Assembly: GCF_034262375.1 (NCBI RefSeq)
Contig: NZ_CP139558.1
Coordinates: 3,658,001-3,722,000, forward strand
Length of the DNA: 64,000 bases
Reading direction: 5' to 3'
Source of the DNA: Mucilaginibacter sabulilitoris
GTDB lineage: Bacteria; Bacteroidota; Bacteroidia; Sphingobacteriales; Sphingobacteriaceae
Part shown: in pieces, positions 10,201 through 18,687 of the stretch
Layout of the letters: every line of letters begins with the position of its first letter
How positions within the stretch are numbered: the first letter of the stretch is position 1
Position numbers and translations under genes: made by a program
The notes under the pieces: model-generated
What the model was told of the DNA's origin: nothing
The model's database searches: none
What the model saw: the letters and a program-made list of their open reading frames with translations, nothing else

Positions 10201-11445
10201 GATTTGGTTTACCATATAGGCGACGGTGTGCCGGACATTATCTGCGGCGATGAACTGCGGCTGAGGCAAATACTGCTCAACCTGATTGGTAATGCGGTAA
10301 AGTTTACAGATTCCGGTGATATACTATTGGAAATAAAAATATGCGGTGCAGAACCCGGCAGGACGATATTAGAATTCCGTGTAAAGGATACCGGGATCGG
10401 GATCGCCCCGGACAAAATAGACCGGTTGTTCAAAGCGTTTTCGCAAGGCGATTCCACAACCACGAGAAAATACGGCGGCAGCGGGCTCGGACTTGCCATT
10501 AGCAAAAGACTCGTTGAACTAATGGACGGAAAGATCAGGGTATTTAGCGCCCTTGGATCAGGAAGCACTTTTTCTTTTGATATCCCCTTAAAAGAGGGAA
10601 GGGTAATTCCCGCCGGGAAAATTACAAATCCGCTACGGTGGCCGGGTAAGCTGGCCCTGATCGTGGACGATAACGGGACCAGCCGCGATATCCTGAAGCA
10701 GCGGCTGGAAAAATATGGCTTTGTGCCACTGCCTGCGGAATCAGGCGCGGCGGCGATGAAGTTATTGTCTGAACACCCTGATGTGGATTTATTGGTAACT
10801 GACCAAAACATGCCCGGGATGAGCGGGGTTGAGCTGTCAAAAATGGCCCGGGCGGCCATGCCCTCGCTTCGTATTATTTTGCTTAGTTTTCCCGGTCATG
10901 AACAGCAGAGGGATTATTACCGTTTCGTTGATGCTGTGCTGACCAAGCCTGTTAAATACGACGCGTTATTCAAGGCCATCGCAAATCAGTTTACGGGTTT
11001 CGTTTTACCTGATGCTGCACCAGACCTTGATCAACAAGTGATTTTCACCGTGGAGTTCAGTCAGAAGTACCCATTGTCTATCCTGATCGCCGAGGATAAC
11101 CTGATCAATCAAAAGCTGGCCGTGCACTTGCTGAAAAAAATGGGTTATGAACCTGATGTCGCCTTAAACGGCGCTGAGGTCCTTCATTTATTACAAAGGA
11201 AGGATTACGGGCTCATCCTGATGGACATCCAGATGCCTGAAATCGATGGTTATGAAGCAACGAGGAGGATCAGAAAGCAAAACGCCTTCCAGCCGGTGAT
11301 CATTGCCATGACCGCGAATGCCATGCAGGAGGACCGGGCGATATGCTTAAAGGCTGGTATGGATGATTACCTGAGCAAACCGGTCAACTTAAATGCTTTA
11401 ATAGAAGTGCTGAAAAAATGGAGCAAAGAACCTCTTCATAAATAA
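7273..11445 (+). CDS. Hybrid two-component sensor kinase with Reg_prop propeller and two receivers
   Basis: This 1390-residue protein has an N-terminal signal/anchor (about 1-28). A periplasmic sensor of repeated Reg_prop units follows (for example GNLWIGTNDAGLDLLDRKTG), predicted to form two seven-bladed propellers, then a Y_Y_Y domain (about 735-805) and one membrane helix (about 806-828). A coiled coil leads into a HisKA domain (MSHEIRTPMNG, phospho-acceptor H890) and an HATPase domain with N, G1 and G2 boxes. Two receiver domains follow, with acceptor Asp 1177 and Asp 1318. It resembles Bacteroidota HTCS glycan sensors but ends after the second receiver without an AraC DNA-binding domain, so it must signal through a partner. 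It stands alone on its strand; the ligand is unknown. Confidence 0.93.
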   Translation: MIRTRALVHLFRFVVLLVWLMIPVACFAQHQSLKFEHIGTRAGLSQIDVSCIVQDSRGFMWIGTGNGLNRYDGYKFISYHHDPEDSNSLSNDVISDIVVDHTGNIWVATKSGLNKLEIKSGRFSRYLHNDKAPHSLAANTINKIALDFKDNLWIATQSGGLDYFDRKKGMFQHHVHQKANALSLSNNNVLAIQQDSQHHLWVGTASGRLELYQPAQNAFLKFGQGTGNPITCIYEDKSRVLFLGTESTGVFRFDIRDKIFSHLKNIPKTTGDKSVNTINSLSEDDLGNLWVGMEHGGLAVLDKTTSAFYLYQHDEIDENSIRGTNINALCKDKSGNMWLGAFGGGVNLYKKTVASFPMYRHNSSAGSLSNNFVLNIFEDKDKHIWLGTDGGGLDLFDRGKGTFSHYRQQPVGKNGIAGNYIITMNQADDGRLWIGTWGDGLSIYDPKTHLFQNLKKEPDNPQGIGGNNIYSIIQTKDKKTWLGTFNDGLDCYDPATGQFKHFRYSTDNPDGIGSDRIYDLCEDHLGNLWIGTNDAGLDLLDRKTGKFSHFEHSDHANSLSNNTVTDILEDSRGNLWLCTIGGLNLLDVASRHFTVFTIKSGLPSDVIYAIKEDDGGDLWISTNSGLSKYDRTKKNFTNYTIEDGLQGDEFKPHAALKSSDGQLFFGGTNGFNAFYPSRVLKPAGFLPLTVTSIQVFNKPLAPARDKTDPSPLKQDIADAKKITLSYKQSFFSLEYAALDYGTADKKQYAFKLDGFDEDWNYVGARNTAFYTNIPAGKYLFKIKYRNNWGLWSPVKTALQITIVPPFWLTWWFKFLILFCIGIALYSSNRYRMRVNKLRQQVLERQVRERTKLLDRKTIDEHRAREEAEQAREEAEQANVAKSLFLATMSHEIRTPMNGVLGMAALLSGTSLTPEQQEYTETIKNSGDALLAVINDILDFSKIEAGHMELDSQDFHLQNCVEGAIDVFADSIARKNLDLVYHIGDGVPDIICGDELRLRQILLNLIGNAVKFTDSGDILLEIKICGAEPGRTILEFRVKDTGIGIAPDKIDRLFKAFSQGDSTTTRKYGGSGLGLAISKRLVELMDGKIRVFSALGSGSTFSFDIPLKEGRVIPAGKITNPLRWPGKLALIVDDNGTSRDILKQRLEKYGFVPLPAESGAAAMKLLSEHPDVDLLVTDQNMPGMSGVELSKMARAAMPSLRIILLSFPGHEQQRDYYRFVDAVLTKPVKYDALFKAIANQFTGFVLPDAAPDLDQQVIFTVEFSQKYPLSILIAEDNLINQKLAVHLLKKMGYEPDVALNGAEVLHLLQRKDYGLILMDIQMPEIDGYEATRRIRKQNAFQPVIIAMTANAMQEDRAICLKAGMDDYLSKPVNLNALIEVLKKWSKEPLHK

Positions 11446-11493
11446 AAAGTCCTAAATCAATAAACAAAAGGTCCGGACAGGTCATCATGATTT

Positions 11494-11664
11494 TCAACGC
11501 GCTTTTCCGCAAACTGCCACCACTTTTGCCGGAGTGGCGTGTGTGTTACTACACTTACCCAGGACTACATAAATGATGATAAAGATAATAATGGTGGACA
11601 GGCAGCCACCTCCCAGTTTTTTGGCGCCCCAAGCGGCGATAATAGCCCTAAAGAATTTATTCAT
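11494..11664 (-). CDS. Small single-pass membrane protein, 56 residues
   Basis: The product starts MNKFFRAIIAAWGAKKLGGG, continues with a strongly hydrophobic stretch (STIIIFIIIYVVLG, about residues 24-37) and ends in a short polar tail. The combination 'AAWGAKKLGGGC' plus one helix resembles small conserved hypothetical membrane proteins I associate with Sphingobacteriaceae. That match is from memory and unverified. The ATG at 11664 and TGA at 11494 fit the gap between the hybrid kinase and the next gene. Function unknown. Confidence 0.65.
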   Translation of the reverse strand: MNKFFRAIIAAWGAKKLGGGCLSTIIIFIIIYVVLGKCSNTHATPAKVVAVCGKAR

Positions 11665-11797
11665 TGCAGAAGAATGTTTGGTTATGATCTAAACAACAAG
11701 TCTGGTAAATAGTTGTACCTTAATTAATTATTTATCCGGAGAGGCTATAAGTATGACTCAGTGATGTTGTATTGTCCTTGTTACTATACAGTCCCGT

Positions 11798-11959
11798 TCA
11801 GGCGATAAAGCCTGTAAACTGCCTGGTGTCTGTGTCGACAACGCCATACAGGTGGTGATAAATGGTTCTTAGCTTCACCGTTTCCCTGCTGAAAAGGTCA
11901 ATGATCTTGTTCGCGGCTGTTTTAACGGTTTGATGGTGGTTGATGTGTACGATTTGCAT
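11798..11959 (-). CDS. Possible small ORF, 53 residues
   Basis: The frame runs from ATG at 11959 to TGA at 11798. The product begins MQIVHINHHQTVKTAANKII, is basic and histidine-rich, and has a plausible amphipathic helix followed by a short beta-like segment (TRQFTGFIA). No family is recognised. It lies 36 bp downstream of the amidohydrolase gene on the same strand, so it could be co-transcribed. Length alone does not exclude chance. Confidence 0.35.
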   Translation of the reverse strand: MQIVHINHHQTVKTAANKIIDLFSRETVKLRTIYHHLYGVVDTDTRQFTGFIA

Positions 11960-11995
11960 ATTAAGTGATGTACTAAGGTTGTGCCAATCCGGTAT

Positions 11996-12983
11996 TCAGC
12001 TCTTTAAATTCAGTAGTTTGTACGCGTTACCGTGAGCGATCTTTGCCAGCGGGTCATCAGGCAGACTGGTCTCCTTTAGGAACAGGATGCCCATTTCGTT
12101 GGTGCTGAAAGGATAGTCAACGGAAAACAGGATGTTATCAATACCAAAGGTGTCTAATGCGATCCGGAGCGGCGGCTGGGTGAAAAAACCGCTGGTGGTA
12201 ATATGAAGCTGCTGGTGGAAAGTATCAGTAAGCGTACGTTGATTGGCACCGCCGTTCCCGGGCCGGAATGCTCTTTCTGACCTCGCCATCATCATGGGCA
12301 GCATTTCGCCCATGTGCCCCAATAATCAGTTTGAGTCTGGGGTATTTATCAAAAGTTCCCGCATAAAGCAGGCGTAAAACATGTAACGCGGTTTCCGAAT
12401 GCCAGCCCCATCCGTAACAAGCCAAGGCTTCTGCCATACCGGAATGTTGCGGCAGTCCGCTGTAATAAATGTCCGCCACTCCTTTTGGCGGCAGGCCGGG
12501 ATGTAGATATATCGGTATCTCGAGTTTCTCTGCCCGTTCAAAAACGGGTGTAAATTCAGGCTGGTCTAAAAATTTATCTGCTGTCAGCCCTCTGATCATG
12601 GCGCCCCGGAAATGGTATTTTGTCACTGTCCGTTCCAGTTCATCGGCGGCGGCAAGGGGAGCTGTCATGGGCAGATGGGCGAGCGCTGTGAAGCGGTGCT
12701 CAAAACCCCTGATGTTTTCGGCGATCAGGTCATTATACTTCAGCGCAAAAGGAGGGTCTTGTTCAGCGCTTAACAGGTTCGCGCCTGAGCTGTCTACGGA
12801 GAGCACCTGCATGGAAATGCCACAGGCATCCATCGATATTAAGCGTTCCCCCGTAATGTCGGCCAGCTTTGGGGTTAATTGCTGCATCCTTTCCGACTGG
12901 CCGAAGCCGGCCAGCGCTTCCTTAGATATTTGCGCTGTCATTTCGGGAAAGGACATGTGTTCTTCAAGAGTTATGATCGGCAT
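11996..12983 (-). pseudogene. Amidohydrolase_2 (ACMSD/resorcylate decarboxylase-like), single frameshift
   Basis: The N-terminal frame begins MPIITLEEHMSFPE, with the ExH that replaces HxH in part of the ACMSD-type amidohydrolase superfamily. It continues through IYLHPGLPP to FDKYPRLKLIIG. The next residues should be HMGEMLPMMMARSERAF, but these lie in another frame. A run of four C (12317-12320; G4 on the coding strand) carries one base too many. The downstream frame supplies the rest, including the conserved ILFSVDYPFSTNE and a normal C-terminus. Restoring one base gives an intact enzyme of about 328 residues. A sequencing error or a very recent mutation are both possible. Members hydrolyse or decarboxylate small carboxylic or aromatic substrates. 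Confidence 0.8.
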
Positions 12984-13055
12984 AGTTGGTTGATCAATTA
13001 AAAGTCAAAGAAAGTCAAGCAACTTTCAGGCCGCAATGCAGGGTGTAAGACCTGA

Positions 13056-13970
13056 TCAGTTAAATGTCTTTCGGAACTCCAGCGGCGAAAGTTCGGTACG
13101 GGCTTTAAACAAGCGGCTGAAAGATTGCGGGTGTTCGAAGCCTAAAGCATAAGCCACTTCGCTAACTGATAGCTTTGTGGTGGATAGTTGCTCCTTGGCT
13201 TTTTCAATCAGCCAGTTGTGAATATGCTGCTGAGCGTTTTGTCCGGTCAGCGCCCGCAGCATATCGCTGAGGTAACTTGGTGAGATGTTCAGCTGTTCCG
13301 CCAGGGACTGCACAGACGGCAGACCTTTGCCGAGCGCATTTGCACCGGCAAAATAATGACTGAGTATACTTTCCAGCTTTCCGAGCAAATCGCTGTTGAC
13401 CGCTTTGCGGGTAATAAACTGGCGCTTGTAAAAACGTTCGGCGTAGGTCAGCAGGAGCTCAACCTGCGCAATAATGACATCCTGACTGAGCTCGTCGATG
13501 CGGTCGCTAAGTTCTTCCCCAATATTTTGAAATATAGCCATGACTTTGGCTTTTTCCGCTTCCGATAAATGGAGGGCTTCATTAGCGGCATACGAGAAAA
13601 ACCCGTACTGACGGATTTTCCTGGCCAGCGGGTAGTTCCAAAGTAAGTCAGGATGGATGAGTAGCGTATATTGGGAACAGGCACCGCTGTTCAGTTCTTC
13701 GTTACCACCTATAATTTGTCCAGGGGACGCGAACAACATTCCGCCTTCGTCAAAGTCATAATGACCCTGGCCGTAACGGATGCGTCCACTCAGCCGGGGT
13801 TTGTAGGAAATCTTGTAAAAGCTCAGGACATGTCCCCCGGCAGGCGGCTGGACATCAATGCCGGCGCCAATCAGCGCCACCAGGGGGTGCTGGGGCTTTG
13901 GCAGTCCCATGGCCTGCAGTGCTTCTGTCAGCGAACCGAATTTTTGCGGTACATGTTTTTCCTTTTTCAT
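13056..13970 (-). CDS. AraC-family transcriptional regulator
   Basis: This 304-residue protein has an N-terminal ligand-binding, cupin-like half (about 1-170) and a C-terminal double HTH (about 205-302). The second HTH carries the AraC signature (VSEVAYALGFEHPQSFSRLF). It is 21 bp downstream of the short-chain dehydrogenase gene and 72 bp upstream of the amidohydrolase, all on the minus strand. It therefore probably regulates this small catabolic or stress cluster. The inducer is unknown. Confidence 0.92.
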   Translation of the reverse strand: MKKEKHVPQKFGSLTEALQAMGLPKPQHPLVALIGAGIDVQPPAGGHVLSFYKISYKPRLSGRIRYGQGHYDFDEGGMLFASPGQIIGGNEELNSGACSQYTLLIHPDLLWNYPLARKIRQYGFFSYAANEALHLSEAEKAKVMAIFQNIGEELSDRIDELSQDVIIAQVELLLTYAERFYKRQFITRKAVNSDLLGKLESILSHYFAGANALGKGLPSVQSLAEQLNISPSYLSDMLRALTGQNAQQHIHNWLIEKAKEQLSTTKLSVSEVAYALGFEHPQSFSRLFKARTELSPLEFRKTFN

Positions 13971-13991
13971 CCTTGCAAAGTTAAGGCTATT

Positions 13992-14837
13992 TTATTTTGG
14001 TTCGCCCTGCGCTGAGGCCGAGACGTCATTCCATTGCTCCCAAACGGCAAGGCGCTCATCGTAAGTCTCGCGCGTCCAGTCCAGGTTATGGCTGCCCAGG
14101 TTAAAACGCAGCGGCGGGTTGTCTGAATCTACCATCCGGAAAAGCGCCTGCGGCGTGGCCTGAGGGTCGCCTCTCTTAAGGGCTTGCAGGCCTTTGATAA
14201 ACTCACTTTTAAAATTCTCATAGATATCCATGCCGCCGGCGAATTTAAGCGATTCCTGGCTGCCGAACTCGGTAGCGTAGGCACCCGGTTCTATAATCGT
14301 CACTTTTAGGTTAAACTGTTTGATCTCCTGCGCGAGACTTTCATGGATCGCTTCGAAGGCCCATTTGGAAGAACAGTAGTAGCCGATGACCGGCAGTGTT
14401 ACATGGCCAAGGTTACTGGAAGTACCCAGGATATGACCGTAGCCTTGTTGGCGTAACAAAGGTAAGGCGGCTTTGATCACCGATAGGGGGCCGATAACGT
14501 TGGTTTCATAGAGCGAACGCACTTCGCCAGCGCTGCCTTCTTCGACGGTTCCGACCAGTGAATAACCTGCATTGTTGAGCACGATATCCAGCCTGCCGAA
14601 ATGGGCATGTGCCTGCTCTACAGAAGATTTGGCTTGTTCTGCATTGGTGACGTCGAGCTCGAGTGCCAGTACCCTGTCCCCATATTTTTTGTTAAGGTCT
14701 GCTATGCTGCCGAGTGTACGGGCGGTAGCGGCTACCCGGTCGCCGCGTTCCAGGGCGGCTTCGGTCCATACCCTGCCGAACCCGCGGGAGGCGCCAGTTA
14801 TGAACCAGGTCTTTGGTGGTCTTGTTTGTTGTTCCAT
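13992..14837 (-). CDS. Short-chain dehydrogenase/reductase
   Basis: The 281-residue protein is a classical-type SDR. It has the NAD(P)-binding motif TGASRGFG (14-21), the structural motif NNAG (88-91), Ser140 and the catalytic pair Tyr154/Lys158 in YCSSK. The Arg in TGASRG and the TAR motif at 38-40 suggest NADP(H) preference. It should oxidise or reduce a small alcohol or ketone in the cytoplasm. It is the first gene of a run with the AraC regulator 21 bp behind. Substrate unknown. Confidence 0.92.
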   Translation of the reverse strand: MEQQTRPPKTWFITGASRGFGRVWTEAALERGDRVAATARTLGSIADLNKKYGDRVLALELDVTNAEQAKSSVEQAHAHFGRLDIVLNNAGYSLVGTVEEGSAGEVRSLYETNVIGPLSVIKAALPLLRQQGYGHILGTSSNLGHVTLPVIGYYCSSKWAFEAIHESLAQEIKQFNLKVTIIEPGAYATEFGSQESLKFAGGMDIYENFKSEFIKGLQALKRGDPQATPQALFRMVDSDNPPLRFNLGSHNLDWTRETYDERLAVWEQWNDVSASAQGEPK

Positions 14838-14968
14838 AGTGAAACAAAGGTCGTCCGTTAATTAACACGGGGGCTAACTAAATTGCGGGTGTTTGTAACT
14901 GAAATGCGGGAAAAATATAAAGGGCAGGAGTTGAGGTTGATTAACGGCTTTGATGAGTTGTCATACGG

Positions 14969-15478
14969 TTACAGCCTGGCCAATTGTTCCCGGTATTCAG
15001 GCGCGATATACTTTTCAAACCTCGCCAATAAAGCGCTCAGCTTCGGATTGACGATGTTTTGGCAAAAGGGCTTGGAAGGATCTTTATAATAATAATCCAG
15101 GTAGTTCTCGTCATTGAGCTTAAAAGTGACGAAGGGTAAAACCTCAGTAATGATGAGCTCACCGAAGTCAGCTTGTAATTTCCTGATCGCTGCCTTGGCA
15201 AATTTGTTTTGTTCTTTGTCAAATGTATAGACAGCTGACCGATACTTGCCACGCATGGAATGCGTTGAGGTGCAACTATGCGTGTATAAGTGAATCGCGA
15301 TCAGGGTTCGCAAATCAATTTCGTTTTCGTCAAAATGCACAATCACCGCTTCGGATGGTTGGGTATGACCACCATCAGACGCGATCCAACCTTGATCGAC
15401 CTTTTGCACGCCGCGCAAAGAACGAAATATGGCCTCTGTACACCAATGACATGAACCGCCGAAACCGATTTGCTGCAT
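14969..15478 (-). CDS. msrA: Peptide methionine sulfoxide reductase MsrA-like
   Basis: This 169-residue protein has the MsrA active-site region as GGSCHWCTEA (Cys10, Glu15), a variant of the usual GCFWxxE. It also has HTQPSEAVIVHFD and YRSAVYTFD, which match the methionine-sulfoxide-binding core. It should reduce S-methionine sulfoxide in proteins. A second Cys at position 13 and Cys139 (PFCQN) could act in recycling. No signal peptide, so cytoplasmic. The atypical CHWC motif places it in a divergent subgroup. Confidence 0.85.
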   Translation of the reverse strand: MQQIGFGGSCHWCTEAIFRSLRGVQKVDQGWIASDGGHTQPSEAVIVHFDENEIDLRTLIAIHLYTHSCTSTHSMRGKYRSAVYTFDKEQNKFAKAAIRKLQADFGELIITEVLPFVTFKLNDENYLDYYYKDPSKPFCQNIVNPKLSALLARFEKYIAPEYREQLARL

Positions 15479-15606
15479 CAGGGCAAAGGTACGACAAAAA
15501 ACAAAGGCTCACCGCTTGCAGGGCATCACTGTCAAAACTCAAAAAATATATAGCTTTACGATAGCACAAGACCTGACCAATATGTTCCTTGTTAACCCGG
15601 GCACAG

Positions 15607-15729
15607 CTTACCCCGATAGCCCCTTGCTTAGCCGGCAAAACCATCACCGTAGCCGGCCAGGTCCTGGATTACAAAGGGAAACCAGAGATCATCGTAACAG
15701 CGACTAATCAATTAAAAGTGATATTATAA
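15607..15729 (+). pseudogene. OB-fold protein remnant (C-terminal piece)
   Basis: One frame reads CLAGKTITVAGQVLDYKGKP followed by EIIVTATNQLKV and a TAA stop. This is the typical end of a small OB-fold nucleotide-binding-like domain (LxGKxVxVxGxVxxYKGKPEIxV). The frame has no start and the upstream part is not recognisable in any frame, so it is read as a 5'-deleted relic. Confidence 0.5.
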
Positions 15730-15766
15730 CTTTTTTGACTAATTTTAGTCATTAACCAATGCGCAC

Positions 15767-15833
15767 CATGAACATTGAATCGGTGATCCCCATTTTGTAT
15801 TCCGAAGATGACCGCCGGAGCATTCGGTTCTAG
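15767..15833 (+). pseudogene. Glyoxalase/bleomycin-resistance-like N-terminal remnant
   Basis: ATG at 15767 opens a frame reading MNIESVIPILYSEDDRRSIR, which resembles the first beta-alpha unit of VOC-fold proteins (VIPILYSxDVxxSIxFY). It ends in TAG at 15831, where the conserved tyrosine would be expected. About 45 more bases in the same frame lead up to the CHAT gene without recognisable homology. Too short for certainty. Confidence 0.4.
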
Positions 15834-15883
15834 ATCGCGATTGAAGATGACCGGTATTTTCATCCATCCAGCTGCTTATCCAC

Positions 15884-18676
15884 ATGACCCATACGGTAAT
15901 AGAAATTGTGCAGACCAATAACGACGCCGAGCCTTCTTTTGAAGTCTGGCAATGTGCCTATCCGTTAGCGGAAAACCGTTACCGGATAGCTTATGCGCCC
16001 GCAGTTCCGGGACCGGATCACTGGCCGGTACCGGCAGACCCGGGAAACTATTTATCGCATGCGCTTAAGTGGTATTTTGAAGACTATATATTAAATCCGG
16101 CGCCGGAACGGGTACAGCAATCGAAAAATGTACTCAAGGCATTATATGATTGGGGCAAAGAAGTCTACCGGTTACTTTTTAACACGGAGGTCGCGCGGAA
16201 AGGATACACCGCATGTACAAGCCTCCCATTGGATCACGAAACGCGCATAGAAATCCACTCCCGGAATACAAAAATCCTGTCCTGGCCCTGGGAGGCGCTG
16301 ATTGATCCCGGCGGCGAACACATCGGAGCTTTACTATCGGTTGAAAGAATATTTACCGGTGCCGGCCCGCAGGAGAACGTGACACAGCAACCTCAACAGT
16401 CAAAGAAACTGGATGTATTACTGGTAACCGCCCGCTCCCGGACGGATATCGATTATCGCCTGATCGGCAGGATCTTGTCTAACGCGGGGGCGGCGATCCG
16501 CCTGACCTTGTTAAACCCTCCCACACTGAACCATTTAAAAGAAATATTGGCCGGCCCTGAAAGATTTGACGTCGTTCATTTTGACTGCCACGGTATTTAC
16601 GAGGCCTTAGATGGGGTATCCCATGCGGGTTATTTGCTGCTGGAACAAGACAACACTTCCTTAATCCCGGTGAGCGCTGATCAGCTATCTGATGCGCTGG
16701 GGCCGGATTGTCCCGCGCATATCGTGATGAATGCCTGCCGTTCGGCCATGTCAGGCTATAGTCCGCATAATGATGCATTTTCACTAGCTACAAAGTTATT
16801 GCTACACCCCGGCATTACGGATGTTACGGCGATGGCCTATAATTTATCTGTGGAGGCAGCCGAACATTTTGTCCGGAATTATTATACCGGCTTACTCCGT
16901 CATTTCAGGCCCGGTTACGCCGTCCGGATGGGAAAAATGTCCATGAGGCAAGAGCCCGCGCGTTCCTTCATTGGGGGGACGGTCAACATGATGGATTGGG
17001 TCATACCGGTTTTTTACCGGAAATACAGCCTTCCGGGAGGCGAGGTAATTCGTACGGCCGAGCCCGGTAATTTGGAAACCTTACCGATGGTTACCCTGGA
17101 TGATTGCATCGGAAGGGACAAGTTTTTCTATCACCTTGACCGGCTTTCCAATCTTAAACAGTGCGCATTTTTTATTTTTGGGCTGGCAGGAGCGGGCAAA
17201 ACCATGCTGATTAAGGCGTACCTGACCTGGCGAAAAGATACCGGGGATCAGCGCGGCAGTTCATGGATCGATTTTGAAAAATGCCAAAATTTAACGGATG
17301 TTTTGCGAACGCTCGCAGGCTCCCTGGCCGCAGAAAAGGATATGGTGCCATATGAAAATAAGAAAGCCCTGCAATCCTTTATCTTAACGGAATTAGCGAT
17401 CCATCCCAGGTGGGTCATGATGGACAATATCCAGGAAGCCAATGCCCCTTTTTCGGATGCTAAAGGGTTCCGTGATACGGACAGATCGGCTTTGTCGCAA
17501 CTCATTGGGGAAATAACAGCGACGGGAAGCGTTGTAATCGCTTCCGGCAGGGGAAAGCAATCCTGGCTCCATAGCCATAGCCGCGTGATCGACTTGCCGA
17601 TGACCGGGTTGAACGATATCGAAAGATGGCAGTTCATTAATAAATGGTGGGAAAGTGAATACCCGGACCCTGCGGTGCGCGCCGCGGCGGAGCAATCCGA
17701 AAACTATAAAAACCTCCTGTTTTTTCTCGCGGGCCACCCGGTAATGACTGCTTATGTGCTGGGGCAACTGGCGAAGGGAAAGACTGCCAATGATTATTAC
17801 CATCAATTCAGGAACGGCGGGTTTAATTTTTCGGCAAAGGATAAATCCTGTCCCCCCATACAGCGGATCATGGATTCCGGCCGGGTTTTCCAGGATGACG
17901 ATGTGCGGCAGCTGGCGCCTTTCCTGATTTTCCACCAGGAGCTGATCGACGAATTTCTTTTAAAGGAGATGTTAACCCTGATGAACCTGCCGGATCCAAA
18001 TGAAATTGCCGACGCCGCGCTTCAAAAACTTGAATTTGCCGGTTTGTTGTTTGACAGGTGGTGCCTTCACCCGGTTGCAGGCTGTCTTTTGAGAAATGAA
18101 TTTAACCCGGATCATTACAAAGAACATGCAGCGATATTTTTGAAGGTGTTGTTCCGGGCAGTTGACAATTTTTATGAAGACCGGTATGATAAGACCATTA
18201 ACCTCAGTATGGGTACGATCGAAACCGGCATTCGGCAATCATTAAAACTAAAACGCTTTGACCAAACGGTTTTTTTAGCAAAATACTATATTCAATTTTG
18301 CAGTACCAATCGAAAGCCGGCCGCAAAACAAAAATTCCTGCTGCTATATGACTTCTTTTTTTCCGGCGGGGAACTGGTCCATTGTTTTGAGCTGATGGTT
18401 TACGCCTTGCGCCTTCATATCTGGGATGATTTTAATGATATCAGTTATTGGCTCCATCAGGCAATGACCTGTTTTAATGCCAGCAAAGGGATTTTACAAG
18501 CCGATCAGCAAGGCTGGTATTATATCATGCTGGCTGATCATGATTTAAAACAACATCATTTCGCCGGATGCAAAGAAAAATTAGCAATTATTGAAAGTTT
18601 TCGCCGAACTTTAAAGGACAAAGCGTTGCTAAAGACCTACCAGGAGATGAAAACCGCATTATCAGCACGGATATAA
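15884..18676 (+). CDS. CHAT protease - STAND NTPase fusion
   Basis: This is a 930-residue soluble protein. Residues 1-170 are of unknown type. A CHAT (caspase-like) protease domain covers about 170-370, with catalytic His236 (HFDCHG) and Cys285 (MNACRSAMSG) at the expected spacing. A STAND-type NTPase follows at about 410-650, with Walker A GLAGAGKT (433-440) and Walker B-like WVMMDN (Asp514). The helical C-terminus (650-930) probably senses or binds a partner. All catalytic residues are intact. Such fusions are known or predicted in bacterial immune and cell-death systems, where trigger sensing by the NTPase part activates the protease. It is first in an operon with a TPR gene 11 bp and a small membrane-protein gene 577 bp downstream. 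Confidence 0.88.
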   Translation: MTHTVIEIVQTNNDAEPSFEVWQCAYPLAENRYRIAYAPAVPGPDHWPVPADPGNYLSHALKWYFEDYILNPAPERVQQSKNVLKALYDWGKEVYRLLFNTEVARKGYTACTSLPLDHETRIEIHSRNTKILSWPWEALIDPGGEHIGALLSVERIFTGAGPQENVTQQPQQSKKLDVLLVTARSRTDIDYRLIGRILSNAGAAIRLTLLNPPTLNHLKEILAGPERFDVVHFDCHGIYEALDGVSHAGYLLLEQDNTSLIPVSADQLSDALGPDCPAHIVMNACRSAMSGYSPHNDAFSLATKLLLHPGITDVTAMAYNLSVEAAEHFVRNYYTGLLRHFRPGYAVRMGKMSMRQEPARSFIGGTVNMMDWVIPVFYRKYSLPGGEVIRTAEPGNLETLPMVTLDDCIGRDKFFYHLDRLSNLKQCAFFIFGLAGAGKTMLIKAYLTWRKDTGDQRGSSWIDFEKCQNLTDVLRTLAGSLAAEKDMVPYENKKALQSFILTELAIHPRWVMMDNIQEANAPFSDAKGFRDTDRSALSQLIGEITATGSVVIASGRGKQSWLHSHSRVIDLPMTGLNDIERWQFINKWWESEYPDPAVRAAAEQSENYKNLLFFLAGHPVMTAYVLGQLAKGKTANDYYHQFRNGGFNFSAKDKSCPPIQRIMDSGRVFQDDDVRQLAPFLIFHQELIDEFLLKEMLTLMNLPDPNEIADAALQKLEFAGLLFDRWCLHPVAGCLLRNEFNPDHYKEHAAIFLKVLFRAVDNFYEDRYDKTINLSMGTIETGIRQSLKLKRFDQTVFLAKYYIQFCSTNRKPAAKQKFLLLYDFFFSGGELVHCFELMVYALRLHIWDDFNDISYWLHQAMTCFNASKGILQADQQGWYYIMLADHDLKQHHFAGCKEKLAIIESFRRTLKDKALLKTYQEMKTALSARI

Positions 18677-18687
18677 AAAATAATCCC

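Noticed and set aside
9484..10859. Long minus-strand frames opposite the hybrid kinase
   Set aside because: They lie antisense to the conserved HisKA, HATPase and receiver motifs, so they are composition artefacts.
12469..12993. 174-codon plus-strand frame
   Set aside because: Antisense to the recognisable amidohydrolase, and Ser/Ala-rich as shadows in GC-rich DNA tend to be.
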